The notes: generated from the letters alone by a model not told the origin. A DNA stretch of 55,272 nt from Bacteroidota bacterium (GCA_021794075.1 JAJYRM010000014.1:1-55272); one strand, 5' to 3'. Counted from the stretch's first letter, positions 18,919-28,392 are shown. A program made the numbers and translations.

Positions 18919-19353
18919 ATGACAGCAGGTAAATTGATGAAAATAGGCGAAGTTGCCAATAAGCTTGGCGTCGCGGTTTCGACGGTGAGGAAATACGAAG
19001 CGGCTGGAGTAGTCCTTCCGGTCAGAACGATAGGTAAACACAGGCTTTTCTCGGAAGACGATTTGTTTTGGCTTGGCTGCGTCAGGGATATGATTACGCA
19101 TAAAGGGATGACGCTTGAGGCGATCAAGCGGATGGTCGCGCTGATGCCGTGTTGGGAGATGAGAAAGTGTCCAACGGATGAGAGGGCCAAGTGCCCGGCA
19201 TATACGGAAGACGCCCAGCCGTGCTGGCTTCTCACGGGTACGCGGTTCGATTGCAATTCCACCGACTGTCGCACCTGCATCGTTTACAAGAGCGTCACGC
19301 ATTGTGAGAACCTTAAAGTACTTCTGACGGAAATAGTCTACTCGAAGGGATAG
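18919..19353 (+). CDS. MerR-family regulator with cysteine-rich two-CW C-terminal domain
   Basis: 144 residues. ATG 18919 has GGAGG eight bases upstream. N-terminal winged-helix MerR domain (about 7-75: KIGEVANKLGVAVSTVRKYEAAG, then KHRLFSEDDLFWLGCVRDM). The tail carries eight cysteines: Cys78-Trp, 84, 92 (CPAY), 102-Trp, 112, 117, 120 and 129. The paired CW motifs and CPAY match what I know as the two-CW domain found in some sensors, likely a metal or Fe-S site. This points to redox, iron or metal sensing, with the ligand unknown. The neighbouring lgt is convergent, so the target is not obvious. Confidence 0.8.
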   Translation: MTAGKLMKIGEVANKLGVAVSTVRKYEAAGVVLPVRTIGKHRLFSEDDLFWLGCVRDMITHKGMTLEAIKRMVALMPCWEMRKCPTDERAKCPAYTEDAQPCWLLTGTRFDCNSTDCRTCIVYKSVTHCENLKVLLTEIVYSKG

Positions 19354-19368
19354 GGAGATCACCCTATC
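19349..19368. terminator. Palindrome overlapping the MerR stop codon
   Basis: Perfect 7-bp stem GATAGGG / CCCTATC with a 6-nt loop, overlapping the TAG stop of the regulator. There is no T-tract, so it is a weak terminator candidate or an RNA-stability hairpin between two convergent genes. Confidence 0.45.
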
Positions 19369-19440
19369 GGTTCGACTTAAATCCTTGAAGGTAAGCTCTT
19401 CATGGCGCGCACCTTGGCGCATCGGTCAGGCGACCGAAGT

Positions 19441-20298
19441 CTACTCACTCAACGTGGAAGCTGCCGGTGTCCTCGAACGAAGAAAGAAGAATCCTGCCAA
19501 TCCTATTATCATCAGGGGTATCGATATGAGCTGCGCTTCGCTTAATCCGAAAAGGAGTCTGGGATTCAAGCGGATGAATTCCACTATGAATCTTTCAGCG
19601 CCGGCGAGCACGAGATAAAGCATGAACAGTGCGCCCGACGGCTTAAGCTTGTCGCGAAGTCGCCAGAGGATGAAGAATATTCCGAGACAGGCGATGAACT
19701 CGTAAAGAGGTGTGGGCTGACAAAGCGTGTTGTTCGGCACTATGCCGCCGGGGTAGCGGGCCTCGATGCTCGGGAGGTACCTGAATGCTATGGACGGTGG
19801 CGCCACGCCGTGAGCGTAATCGACGCCCCACGGAAGTTTCGTGGGAATTCCGTAGTCCCCGTCCCCTGAGACGTGGCAGGCGATCCTTCCGATGCCGTAA
19901 CCGAGAATGAGCTCGGGCGCGAGCGCGTCCGCAACGTCTAGGAATTTGAATCCCTTCTTCTTCACCATCCAGGCGATCACTACGCCTGCGAGTATGAAAC
20001 CGCCGTACCATGTCAATCCACCGGTGGCAAACGCCATCCCGATCGGATCTTTGAGGAAGTCTCCCCAATTCTCGATCAGCGAGAGGATCCTCGATCCGGC
20101 GAGGCCAAGCACGACCGCGGCGATAGTTACCTGGTTAGCGAAGTCCGCGCCGAAACCTCTTCGCTTGAATTCTTTTATGATGAAATAATTTGAGATGAGA
20201 AAGGCGATTCCCATCGTCAGCCCGTAGCTGTAAACGCTTACCGGTCCGATCTTGAAAAGAACGGGTACTACGGTGTCACTGAGAAGTTTGCTTAACAT
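19441..20298 (-). CDS. lgt: Prolipoprotein diacylglyceryl transferase
   Basis: 285 residues, polytopic inner-membrane enzyme that adds diacylglycerol to the lipobox cysteine of prolipoproteins. Membrane helices at about 15-38, 55-72, 90-108, 125-145, 215-232 and 250-275. The Lgt signature is GIGRIACHVSGDGDYGIPT, carrying the essential Arg in GRI; the canonical HGG motif appears as WYGGF, a variation common in Bacteroidota-type Lgt as far as I know. Monocistronic. Confidence 0.9.
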   Translation of the reverse strand: MLSKLLSDTVVPVLFKIGPVSVYSYGLTMGIAFLISNYFIIKEFKRRGFGADFANQVTIAAVVLGLAGSRILSLIENWGDFLKDPIGMAFATGGLTWYGGFILAGVVIAWMVKKKGFKFLDVADALAPELILGYGIGRIACHVSGDGDYGIPTKLPWGVDYAHGVAPPSIAFRYLPSIEARYPGGIVPNNTLCQPTPLYEFIACLGIFFILWRLRDKLKPSGALFMLYLVLAGAERFIVEFIRLNPRLLFGLSEAQLISIPLMIIGLAGFFFLRSRTPAASTLSE

Positions 20299-20463
20299 CT
20301 TATGGTCCTTAGGTTACACAGTATCATTTTCGCGCCAGAGGAAAACCGAGCGAAGCCTCTCGGCCGTCGCCCGATATACCAATATATATCTACTAAGCGC
20401 GAACGGGTCAAGGGGGATCGGGTAGAGTGAAGAAATAGATTCTCCCCACGCTAAAATTGGATT

Positions 20464-22725
20464 TCAGTTCACGCCGATCGCGACCTTGAACAATATCGTG
20501 CGGGGGGCGCCGAAGTTTGCTCCGTTGAAGAACGCGCCGTTCAAAAGGTACTGGTGATTTAGTATGTTTGCCACGTAAAGTTCAGGCTTGATGTAATAGC
20601 TGCCTAGGTAGAAAGACTTCCCGATTGATCCGTCGAAAATCAAATGCGGAGTAACGTGGCCGTTGATCTGGCCGTTGGTCAGGCCGCTTCCGTAGCTTCC
20701 GATCAGGTTGCCAAAATAGCCGCTCTTTTGGTAGTTGAGTCCGAATGAATATGTTATCCTCTGGTCATGATCAAGGTCGAAAGCTGTAGTTGTGGGCACG
20801 GCAGGGAGAAATCCGCCGGTCGTTGGCCCCACGCCTTGAGCATGGCTGATCGCAAGATTGAAATAGCCGCTGAACGGTCCTGTCGGGCTGTAGTTCAGGC
20901 CGAACTGTATCCCGCGCACGTATATCTGCTGGATGTTCACAGCTGTCTGAATGCTTGTTCCGGGTATTGTGCTGTTATCCATTCCCGGATTTTCCTGTGT
21001 GTAATATCCTTCGACCTTTCCGGTCAATGAATGCGAGAATGAATGCGTGATCCCAACCTCGAAATATTCTCCTCTAACGGGGAGCGTAATCTGGGATACC
21101 TGCCCCGGTGTCGCGGTGAGTTCGCGGAGTTGCTCTATCAGAACAGGAACAAATAACCGGCCATAGTACGCGTAAGCCCGCGTTGAGAGCCCTGGTATGT
21201 AAATCAACTTTACCTTCGGCGAGAACTGTGACACCGTGCCAATACCGCCCGCATAGTGCTGATCGTATCTCACGCCGGCGTCGATCTCGAAAATCGGGAG
21301 CGGTTGATAGGCTCCCTGGACGAATGCACCGAGGTCATATCCCTGAAGAGCCTGGATGGATTGCGGTCCACTCAGGTTGCCGTTGAACATGCTGAAATTT
21401 TCGTTGCCCTTCGTGTAGAAATAGGATGCTCCTCCCTTGAAGGAGAATTGATCTCCTTCAGGAAATGAGATCGACGAAAGCGCGCCGTAGACGTTAAATA
21501 GTCTGCTGTCTCTGACGTTGTAGGGGATCGAGTCGCCGGCGAAGAAAAAGGAGGCGACGTCGGTCGCGCCGGGCGTGTAAGCCGTGGTCCCTTGTCTGTG
21601 GGAAAGCGCGAAATAGAACTGGCCGCTTCCGCCGTCCGAGCCGAAGCCATGCCGATAAATCAGATTCTGGAATCCGTCGGTAAACTGTTCGTTGTCATGC
21701 TTTGTGATGCCACCGGTCGAATCATACGGGACCTGGAAGTTGGAGCCGCTTTGATCGATGTCGAGTGAAAGGATGTCGTTCGGTGACATTATGTACTGAA
21801 CCTTTCCGAAGCCGAAAAGGTCCGTTCCATGATCGTGGAAGACAGCGGGCAGGGGCGTGTCGATTCTACGGTCGGTGACTTTCCGTGACCCGGCGAAGAA
21901 GTATGAAAAGTCCCCGGTATGCGCGGCGAGCGAAAGGCTTTGACCTGTCGAATTGAAACTTCCCACGTACTGCGAGGCGTGCGCGCTGAACTTCTGCGAC
22001 GGGATTTTTGTCCGCACATCTATTACCGATAGCGCGTCGGAATACTCCGCAGGGAGATCTCCCACGAGGAACGTGATGCGGTCTACGGTTCGAGGATCAA
22101 ACAATTCGGTCATCCCTTCGCTCATCGTCTCGGGAATCGGCACGCCGTCGACGTAATACGAATATTCGGAATGCTGTCCCTGGATATGTACCTCGCCTGT
22201 CGGTGCCTGTACCGCGCCGGGCACGTTTTGTTGAATGATCGACGATGGGGTGCTCATCGGCGAAATGTGAACCGTGCTTGTCTGAAAAACCGGAGCTGTC
22301 AGTATCATCCGAAGAGTGTGATCGGGTGCATTAAGGTTGTGACTGCGGTGATTGGCGGTTACGGTGACTCCTTCCATCTGAATGTCGTTCGCTGTGAGCG
22401 CGAAATTGATTTTGTGATCCCCGCTGCTGAGCAGTGTGTCGATTTCCGACTTCTCATAGCCTAGTATATAGGCTACAAGTTTGTAGCGGCCGGGATAGAT
22501 GTTTTGTATCTGAAAGTCGCCGAGTTCGTTCGCAATCGTGCCTGTGACAACCGAGTTACCTTTCATCACGGCTACCTCGGCATAGGCGAGAGGATGACCG
22601 TCTTTTTTTTCTGTGATTTTACCGTGAATGTTTGCCCGGCCAAATGAGGCGGGCGGTGCCTGGGCATACGAGATAGTGTACGTACAGCCCAGCGTAAACA
22701 GGGATATAAACATATACCTGAGCAT
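20464..22725 (-). CDS. TonB-dependent outer-membrane receptor with carboxypeptidase-regulatory-like N-domain
   Basis: 753 residues. Signal peptide LRYMFISLFTLGCTYTISYAQ; then a CarboxypepD_reg-like beta-sandwich (about 30-118, HGKITEKKDGHPLAYAEVAV ... YIYPGRYKLV-type strands); a plug domain (about 140-245, GAVQAPTGEVHIQGQHSEYSYYVDGVPIPE); and an alternating beta-barrel. The last residue is Asn (FKVAIGVN), not the usual aromatic. Substrate is unknown. The gene 58 bp upstream encodes a small His/Cys-bearing exported protein, which hints at a metal or metal complex (inference). Confidence 0.9.
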   Translation of the reverse strand: MLRYMFISLFTLGCTYTISYAQAPPASFGRANIHGKITEKKDGHPLAYAEVAVMKGNSVVTGTIANELGDFQIQNIYPGRYKLVAYILGYEKSEIDTLLSSGDHKINFALTANDIQMEGVTVTANHRSHNLNAPDHTLRMILTAPVFQTSTVHISPMSTPSSIIQQNVPGAVQAPTGEVHIQGQHSEYSYYVDGVPIPETMSEGMTELFDPRTVDRITFLVGDLPAEYSDALSVIDVRTKIPSQKFSAHASQYVGSFNSTGQSLSLAAHTGDFSYFFAGSRKVTDRRIDTPLPAVFHDHGTDLFGFGKVQYIMSPNDILSLDIDQSGSNFQVPYDSTGGITKHDNEQFTDGFQNLIYRHGFGSDGGSGQFYFALSHRQGTTAYTPGATDVASFFFAGDSIPYNVRDSRLFNVYGALSSISFPEGDQFSFKGGASYFYTKGNENFSMFNGNLSGPQSIQALQGYDLGAFVQGAYQPLPIFEIDAGVRYDQHYAGGIGTVSQFSPKVKLIYIPGLSTRAYAYYGRLFVPVLIEQLRELTATPGQVSQITLPVRGEYFEVGITHSFSHSLTGKVEGYYTQENPGMDNSTIPGTSIQTAVNIQQIYVRGIQFGLNYSPTGPFSGYFNLAISHAQGVGPTTGGFLPAVPTTTAFDLDHDQRITYSFGLNYQKSGYFGNLIGSYGSGLTNGQINGHVTPHLIFDGSIGKSFYLGSYYIKPELYVANILNHQYLLNGAFFNGANFGAPRTILFKVAIGVN

Positions 22726-22783
22726 AGATATACTCCTAGCGATGTGTTTCGATCGTGTTTGTTAATATCAGTGTAGGGGGAAT

Positions 22784-23119
22784 CTATGCTGCTGGAGGGG
22801 CACGACTCGACGCGGTAAGCTGGGGCCTGGCGAGGTACTGCGGCCTGTCGAGTATTCGAAGAAATGAGAAATGTTGCGGAGAGGAGAAATCGCGCGAATG
22901 AAGATCTGTCGCGGTCGTGGATTGCCCGAACAGATGAGCCGGACACACGAACTGTCCGCCGTCGGTATCGAGATAGTGGTCAAGAGTGTGGGCGCGGGAA
23001 ATTACGCGGGCGCTCTCCAAGGGAACATAGTCCCTGTGAGAGAAGTTGAAAGTCGCCGAAATAAAGACGTATAAGAATAGGGTCGCTTTTCCGACGGCCC
23101 TGCGCCTGCGTGATATCAT
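22784..23119 (-). CDS. Small exported protein with His/Asp/Cys motif, DUF2946-like
   Basis: 111 residues. It starts with a basic, hydrophobic leader (RRRRAVGKATLFLYVFISATF) that reads as a signal peptide or anchor. The mature part carries AHTLDHYLDTDGGQFVCPAHLFG and ends SRAPPAA; a His-Asp-Cys-His patch and an R(G/A)PPA-type end recall small periplasmic proteins encoded next to metal-related TonB receptors (DUF2946-like). It is directly upstream of the TonB receptor in the same direction. The family assignment rests on pattern memory and needs a profile search; a chance ORF is not excluded. Confidence 0.5.
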   Translation of the reverse strand: MISRRRRAVGKATLFLYVFISATFNFSHRDYVPLESARVISRAHTLDHYLDTDGGQFVCPAHLFGQSTTATDLHSRDFSSPQHFSFLRILDRPQYLARPQLTASSRAPPAA

Positions 23120-23226
23120 CTATCTCTGTTTCTTGCTAGTCATCCAAAAACAAAGATAAAGCCCGATCTTCGACGGTTCCACTATTTTACGTTAATATTC
23201 TTTCATACCTGCACCTCAATCGCCTT

Positions 23227-24372
23227 TCAAATTTTTTCAAGCGCCTGCTTCAGATCATCAATCAGATCGTCCGCGTCCTCAACGCCGACTGAAAGTCTTA
23301 TGAGCGTATCCTCAAGACCGGATTGCAGTCTGACTTCCCGTGGAAGCGAGGAATGCGTCATGGAGGCAGGATGCTCGATAAGAGACTCGACCCCTCCAAG
23401 GCTTTCTGCAAGCGTGAAGACACGCGTGCAAGTTGTCAGCCTCTTCGCGGCTTCAATGTCTTCGTTCTTAAGCGTGAAGGATACCATCCCGCCGTACCCT
23501 TTCATCTGTTTCTGTGCGATATGATGGTTGGGATGAAACGCGAATCCCGGATAGTTGACGTGTCTGACCTTCGGGTGCGCCGCGAGGAAATCGGCGACAA
23601 GCCTCGCGTTTTCACAGTGACGTTCCATTCTCAGGTGCAACGTCTTGGTGCCTCGCAGCGCGAGGAAGCAGTCGAAAGGTCCAGGCACGGCGCCGCTGGA
23701 CTTCTGAATGAAGTGAAGTCTTTCCGCGAGTTCGTCGTCGTTCGTTATGGCCGCGCCGAGGATTACATCTGAATGTCCGCCTATATATTTCGTGGCGCTG
23801 TGTACCACGATGTCTGCGCCGAGAGAGAGAGGTCTTTGAAGGTATGGCGTAGCGAATGTGTTGTCGACAACCGATAACGCTCCTGCTTCCTTCGCGATTG
23901 CGGTAACGGCTTCGATATCAACTATGCCGAGGAGTGGATTAGTGGGGGTCTCGATCCAAATCATCCTGGTATTGTTCTTCATCGCCTTTGTGAGGTTTTC
24001 CTTCTTGCCCATGTCGATGAAGGTGCATGTAAGGCCGAACTGCTTGAATACTTTGTCGAATATCCTATACGTGCCGCCGTATAGGTCGTTGCCGGCGACG
24101 ATGTGGTCGCCCGATTTCAGCAACTTGATAACCGCATCGATTGCTCCCATGCCGGAGGAGAACGCTGCGCAGTGCTTTCCTCCTTCGAGTGCCGCGAGAT
24201 TGGCCTCGAGAGCCGACCGAGTGGGGTTTCCGGCCCGCGAATAGTCATAGCCCTTATGAACTGTAGGCTCGGATTGGACGAAAGTTGAAGTCTGGTAAAT
24301 TGGAGTCATTATGGCGCCGGTCGCACTATCAGGCTCCTGACCGCCGTGTATCGCCGTGGTGCCAAATTTCAT
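23227..24372 (-). CDS. Cystathionine gamma-lyase / gamma-synthase family PLP enzyme
   Basis: 381 residues, full length. Fold-type I PLP enzyme; the PLP lysine is Lys195 in VVHSATKYIGGHSD, the PLP phosphate loop is FSSGMGAIDAV near residue 75, and the C-terminal ESLGGVESLIEHPASMTH motif is typical of the family. Its start is three bases after the stop of the CBS gene, so the two form an operon. With CBS this pair implies reverse transsulfuration (cystathionine to cysteine); a synthase role cannot be excluded by sequence alone. Confidence 0.9.
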   Translation of the reverse strand: MKFGTTAIHGGQEPDSATGAIMTPIYQTSTFVQSEPTVHKGYDYSRAGNPTRSALEANLAALEGGKHCAAFSSGMGAIDAVIKLLKSGDHIVAGNDLYGGTYRIFDKVFKQFGLTCTFIDMGKKENLTKAMKNNTRMIWIETPTNPLLGIVDIEAVTAIAKEAGALSVVDNTFATPYLQRPLSLGADIVVHSATKYIGGHSDVILGAAITNDDELAERLHFIQKSSGAVPGPFDCFLALRGTKTLHLRMERHCENARLVADFLAAHPKVRHVNYPGFAFHPNHHIAQKQMKGYGGMVSFTLKNEDIEAAKRLTTCTRVFTLAESLGGVESLIEHPASMTHSSLPREVRLQSGLEDTLIRLSVGVEDADDLIDDLKQALEKI

Positions 24373-24375
24373 GTG

Positions 24376-25779
24376 TTATCTCTCCGTGATTTGTTTGGGG
24401 TTCTCCGTAATTGCCAAGATTAAGTCCGATTTCGTGATTATGCTGAAACTTCCGCTCTTTGCCGAGGCTCCATTGGCCGATCGTACGATGACTGCGGAAG
24501 TTTCGCTGTCGAGAAGCCGGTAGAGGTTCTCAACCGACATCTTCTCATCTACCACAGGGAAAGGCTTTCCGATGAATTCCATGACGTTATGCTCGCGCAG
24601 GGTTGGATCTTTCAAGAGCATGGACAGAACCTTCGTTTCTGTAAGGCTGCCGAGGATCTCGGAGCCTCGCAGGACCGGCAACTGTGAGATATCGTTTTCC
24701 TGCATAAGGCTAATCGCTTCTGTCAGAGTTGCCTCCGGACCGACGCTGATAAGTCCACGCTTCCCGTGCTTCGCGTGGCTGACTTCTCCGGCCGATATCT
24801 TTAGCCCGGTATCAAGGTATTGGTTGTCCTTCATCCATGTGTCGTTGTAAAGTTTCGAGAGGTACCTCGAACCGTGGTCGGGAATGATTACAACCATGAT
24901 ATCGGAAGGAGAGAGTGTGCCAGCAACTTTCAGCGCGACATGTATCGCAGACCCCGCGGAGCCGCCGGCAAATATGCCCTCTTTTCTCGCCAACATCCTG
25001 GTTGCAAGGAAAGATTCCTTGTCGGAAACGGTAAACACTTCGTCGATGTTGTTGAACTCCATTATCTTTGGCATCGAGTCCTGTCCGATACCTTCCACTT
25101 TGTAGGGATGGCTCTCGGGAAGTTTGCCGGTCTTGAAATAATCGGCGTAAATGCTCCCTTCAGGGTCGACGCCGATAATACGAATCTCCCGATTCTTCTC
25201 CTTAAGGTACTTCGCGACACCTACTATCGTTCCTCCTGTACCTATTCCGCATACCAGGTGAGTTACCTTTCCATCGGTCTGATTCCATATTTCAGGACCG
25301 GTGGTCTCGTAGTGCGCCTTCGGATTGTTCGGATTATCGTACTGATTTGGAAAGTAAGAGTTCGGTATCTCTTTACTCAGTCGGACGGCCACTGAATGGT
25401 AGCTTCGCGGATCTTCGGGCTCTACCGCTGTTGGTGTGACGATAACGTCTGCGCCAAATGCGCGCAGGAGATCGATCTTCTCCTGACTCATTTTGTCGGG
25501 CATCGTAAAAATGCATTTATACCCTTTCATCGCGGCTACGAGTGCTAAGCCCATTCCGGTGTTACCGGACGTGCCCTCTATGATAGTCCCACCGGGCTTG
25601 AGAATGCCGCGCCGTTCGGCGTCCTCGATCATAGTTATTCCTATCCGGTCCTTGACTGAGCCGCCTGGATTCAGGTGTTCGAGTTTTGCGAGAAGAGTCG
25701 GCTTTATCGCAGGCGCGATGCGCGACAGTTTGAGCATCGGCGTGTTGCCGATTATTTCGAGAATAGAATTATACCACAT
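24376..25779 (-). CDS. Cystathionine beta-synthase (PLP domain plus CBS pair)
   Basis: 467 residues from ATG 25779, preceded by GGAAG; a TTG six codons earlier is possible. Fold-type II PLP domain with Lys43 in NPGGSVKDRIG, TSGNTGMGLA and GIGTGGTIVGVAKYL; then a C-terminal tandem CBS-domain pair (about 335-460: AISLMQENDISQLPVLRG ... GKPFPVVDEKMSVENLYRLL). O-acetylserine sulfhydrylases lack the CBS pair, so CBS is favoured. It condenses homocysteine with serine; homocysteine would come from AhcY. The CBS pair may bind SAM or adenylates. Confidence 0.88.
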   Translation of the reverse strand: MWYNSILEIIGNTPMLKLSRIAPAIKPTLLAKLEHLNPGGSVKDRIGITMIEDAERRGILKPGGTIIEGTSGNTGMGLALVAAMKGYKCIFTMPDKMSQEKIDLLRAFGADVIVTPTAVEPEDPRSYHSVAVRLSKEIPNSYFPNQYDNPNNPKAHYETTGPEIWNQTDGKVTHLVCGIGTGGTIVGVAKYLKEKNREIRIIGVDPEGSIYADYFKTGKLPESHPYKVEGIGQDSMPKIMEFNNIDEVFTVSDKESFLATRMLARKEGIFAGGSAGSAIHVALKVAGTLSPSDIMVVIIPDHGSRYLSKLYNDTWMKDNQYLDTGLKISAGEVSHAKHGKRGLISVGPEATLTEAISLMQENDISQLPVLRGSEILGSLTETKVLSMLLKDPTLREHNVMEFIGKPFPVVDEKMSVENLYRLLDSETSAVIVRSANGASAKSGSFSIITKSDLILAITENPKQITER

Positions 25780-25926
25780 GCTTCTTCCGGGATTCAATTG
25801 GAGGTTGAGTATTTGGGATCAGCGCCGTGGTCGACACTGAATGACAATAACAAAGAGTCATGATGTAGAAGGGAAGATTGAAACTGAATCGACCATCCCT
25901 CCTGCCCGCCATCTTGCCCCCTTTTT

Positions 25927-26991
25927 TCAGACGTATCGTTGTACCGGTTCGTAGCCTGCGCTCTTAATCGCGCGGGTTATATGACTCAGACTGAAGCCGG
26001 AAAAGTGTTTTGTCCCCGCGGCGCTCACGACGTTTTCCTCTATCATGAGGCTCCCGAAATCGTCGGCACCGAAAGTCAGCGCGATCTGGGCGATCTTCAG
26101 TCCCTGGGTCACCCAGCTTACCTGTATCGAGTCGATGTTATCGACCATTAACCTCGAGATCGCAAGTGTCTTGAGGTAGTCAAAGGCAGACGACTTCTCG
26201 CGAAGGTTATCATGATTCTCCGCGAGCTCCGTGTTTCTCGGCTGAAAGGTCCAGGGTATGAAGGCTGTGAATCCTCCCGTACGGTCCTGAAGCTCGCGCA
26301 CGACCATCATGTGCTGTAAACGATCTTCGTACGTCTCGACGTGCCCGAACATCATCGTCGCAGTGGTCCTTAAACCGAGCCTGTGCGCCTCGTTCATAAC
26401 TCCGAGCCATTCGTCTGAAGTGCATTTTTTGGGGGCGATCCGGTCTCTGACGGAGTCCACCAGTATTTCCGCCCCTCCGCCCGGAATCGAATCGAGTCCG
26501 GCCTCAACAAGTCTCTTGATCACATCTCTCGTCTTCAGCCCGCTTTGTCTGGAGATGAACACGACCTCTTCCGGAGACAAAGCATGCAGCCAGATCTTGT
26601 AGTTCGACTTGATGAACCTGAACGTGTCTTCGTAGTAATCGAGGCCGAGGTCCGGGTTGAGGCCCCCCTGGAGGAGAATTCTCGAGCCGCCAAGATCGAT
26701 GGTCTCCTGGATTTTATTCCCAAGCTCCTCGTTCGTCAAAGTGTAGCTTTTGTTTTCGTCACCAACTTTCGCGTAGAACGCGCAAAATGTACATTCCGTG
26801 ACGCAAACATTTGTGTAGTTAATGTTCCTGTCGATGATGTAAGTTACGACCGGCTCAGGGTGTTTCTTTCGGCGAACGCTATCGGCCAGCATACCTATGG
26901 TGATGAGGTCGTCGGACCCGAAGAGTTCCATGCCATCGTCAAACGAAAGGCGCTCACCTTCGCGTATCTTATCTATAATGTGTTTCAACAT
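25927..26991 (-). CDS. mqnC: Cyclic dehypoxanthine futalosine synthase, radical SAM
   Basis: 354 residues from ATG 26991, which follows GGAGAG; the longer frame to 27120 adds an unrelated leader. The radical-SAM cluster is Cys63, Cys67, Cys70 (CVTECTFC). Further motifs: LLQGGLNPDLGLDYYEDTFRF, SIPGGGAEIL and TATMMFGHVET, as in MqnC/MqnE/CofH enzymes; the length and PGGGAEIL favour MqnC. It catalyses the cyclisation step of the futalosine pathway to menaquinone. Other mqn genes are not in the window. Confidence 0.85.
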   Translation of the reverse strand: MLKHIIDKIREGERLSFDDGMELFGSDDLITIGMLADSVRRKKHPEPVVTYIIDRNINYTNVCVTECTFCAFYAKVGDENKSYTLTNEELGNKIQETIDLGGSRILLQGGLNPDLGLDYYEDTFRFIKSNYKIWLHALSPEEVVFISRQSGLKTRDVIKRLVEAGLDSIPGGGAEILVDSVRDRIAPKKCTSDEWLGVMNEAHRLGLRTTATMMFGHVETYEDRLQHMMVVRELQDRTGGFTAFIPWTFQPRNTELAENHDNLREKSSAFDYLKTLAISRLMVDNIDSIQVSWVTQGLKIAQIALTFGADDFGSLMIEENVVSAAGTKHFSGFSLSHITRAIKSAGYEPVQRYV

Positions 26992-27393
26992 CTCTCCGTC
27001 TCTTCTTAAAAACTTCGTAAAATTGGGGTAAAGAAACAATGGAACCGCCACAAGGGCTTGGCGTGTTAACGGGGGAATGATGAGCTTCGTCGCCCGACCC
27101 TGTGACATGATAGGTAACATATTGAATGGCAGTTAAGTTCAGCGGCGACGGGCTAGCGGACAGGCCGACCAAGACTAATCGGCCGACTGCGGGCATAATA
27201 AACTTGACCGACGAGGGTAGGAAAGAATCGGCATCGCTTCTCGAACCGGGCTGTCGGTATCTTATGCGTCTCGCCGGATGCTCTCTCCGATTTTGGAAAA
27301 AACGATCTGAGCCGCATGTCGTCGAATCACGTCATTCTTTGCATGTTCCGCCGCTGAGTGTTAACTTTTTTCACCAATAACAATCTTGAGAAC
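26992..27393. other. Divergent spacer mqnC / nucleotidyltransferase
   Basis: About 400 bp. It should contain the promoters of mqnC and of the nucleotidyltransferase-metK-ahcY group. Short frames here (for example 27126-27380) look like chance translation. A TTGACC at 27203-27208 could be a -35 hexamer, but no matching -10 was convincing. No S-adenosylmethionine riboswitch pattern was recognised upstream of metK's group. Confidence 0.35.
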
Positions 27394-28374
27394 ATGAGAG
27401 CATTAATTCCAGTTGCGGGGGTGGGCACACGTTTGCGTCCCCATACTTACACGCTTCCGAAAGTGTTGCTGAATGTCGGAGGCAAGCCTATTGTCGGCCA
27501 CATTGTTGACAATCTGAGCGAAATAGGAATCAAAGACATCATCGTGGTGGTCGGGTACATGGGCGAGATGGTTGAAGAGTATCTTCGCTCGAATTACAAG
27601 AAAGTGAATTTCAAGTTCGTTTATCAGGAAGAGAGACTTGGGCTTGGGCACGCGACCCATGTCGGGCTGAACGGCGACAAGAGCGACGAGCCGCTCCTGA
27701 TTATTCTCGGCGACACAGTATTCGACGTCGACTTGAAGCCGCTGTTGAACAGCGAGCACTCCAGCATAGGAGTGAAGCAAGTCGAGGACCCGAGAAGATT
27801 CGGTGTTGCCGAGATCAGCGGCGACAGGGTGATTAAACTGATTGAGAAGCCCGATAAACCGACTTCGAACCTTGCGGTGGTCGGCCTGTACTATATCAAG
27901 TCTCCCCTTGTCCTTGAAGCAGCGATACAAGAGACGATGGAAAAGGACATCAAGACCAAGAACGAGTACCAGCTTACCGACGCGCTGCAGATAATGCTGG
28001 ACCGCGGAGAGGTGATCAACTATTTTGAAATCGACGGCTGGTACGATTGCGGAAAGCCGGAGACGCTCCTCTCCACGAATCGTCACCTTCTCAAGAAGAC
28101 GAGGCATTTCAAGAAGCGGGATAACGTCGTAATAATCCCGCCGGTTTACATCGCGGACAGCGCGAAAATATCAAATTCCGTCATTGGCCCGAACGCCACG
28201 ATCGATAGCGAGGTAGAAGTAGTTGATTCCTTGATTCGTGATTCGATCATCGGCTCAGGGGCGTCGATCCAGAATTCGCTTCTCGACGGCTCCATTGTAG
28301 GGCAGAACGCTCAACTTAAGGGGAGTTTCAAACGCGTCAACGCGGGCGATTCGACCGAGATAGATTTCTTATAA
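27394..28374 (+). CDS. Sugar-phosphate nucleotidyltransferase
   Basis: 326 residues. Start MRALIPVAGVGTRLRPHTYT with the activating signature GVGTRLRP...PKVLLNVGGKPI; EKPDKPTSNLAVVGLYY in the sugar-binding half. The C-terminal part (about 245-326) has hexapeptide-like left-handed beta-helix repeats (ISNSVIGPNATIDSEVEV, LIRDSIIGSGASIQNS). Closest in style to glucose-1-phosphate thymidylyl/uridylyl transferases. It could provide the NDP-glucose used for trehalose, but it is not linked to that operon, so that is only a possibility. Confidence 0.85.
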   Translation: MRALIPVAGVGTRLRPHTYTLPKVLLNVGGKPIVGHIVDNLSEIGIKDIIVVVGYMGEMVEEYLRSNYKKVNFKFVYQEERLGLGHATHVGLNGDKSDEPLLIILGDTVFDVDLKPLLNSEHSSIGVKQVEDPRRFGVAEISGDRVIKLIEKPDKPTSNLAVVGLYYIKSPLVLEAAIQETMEKDIKTKNEYQLTDALQIMLDRGEVINYFEIDGWYDCGKPETLLSTNRHLLKKTRHFKKRDNVVIIPPVYIADSAKISNSVIGPNATIDSEVEVVDSLIRDSIIGSGASIQNSLLDGSIVGQNAQLKGSFKRVNAGDSTEIDFL

Positions 28375-28392
28375 CAAACAACTGGAGATACA

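Noticed and set aside
18692-18922. Short ORF of 76 codons before the MerR gene
   Set aside because: Low-complexity translation, overlaps the RBS and start of the regulator.
23120-23226. Cobalamin or TPP riboswitch upstream of the TonB receptor operon
   Set aside because: Neither the B12-box nor the conserved TPP core sequence is present in this stretch or in the 22726-22783 spacer.
28375-28392. SAM riboswitch ahead of metK
   Set aside because: Only 18 bp separate metK from the gene upstream and no SAM-box sequence was recognised in 26992-27393 either.
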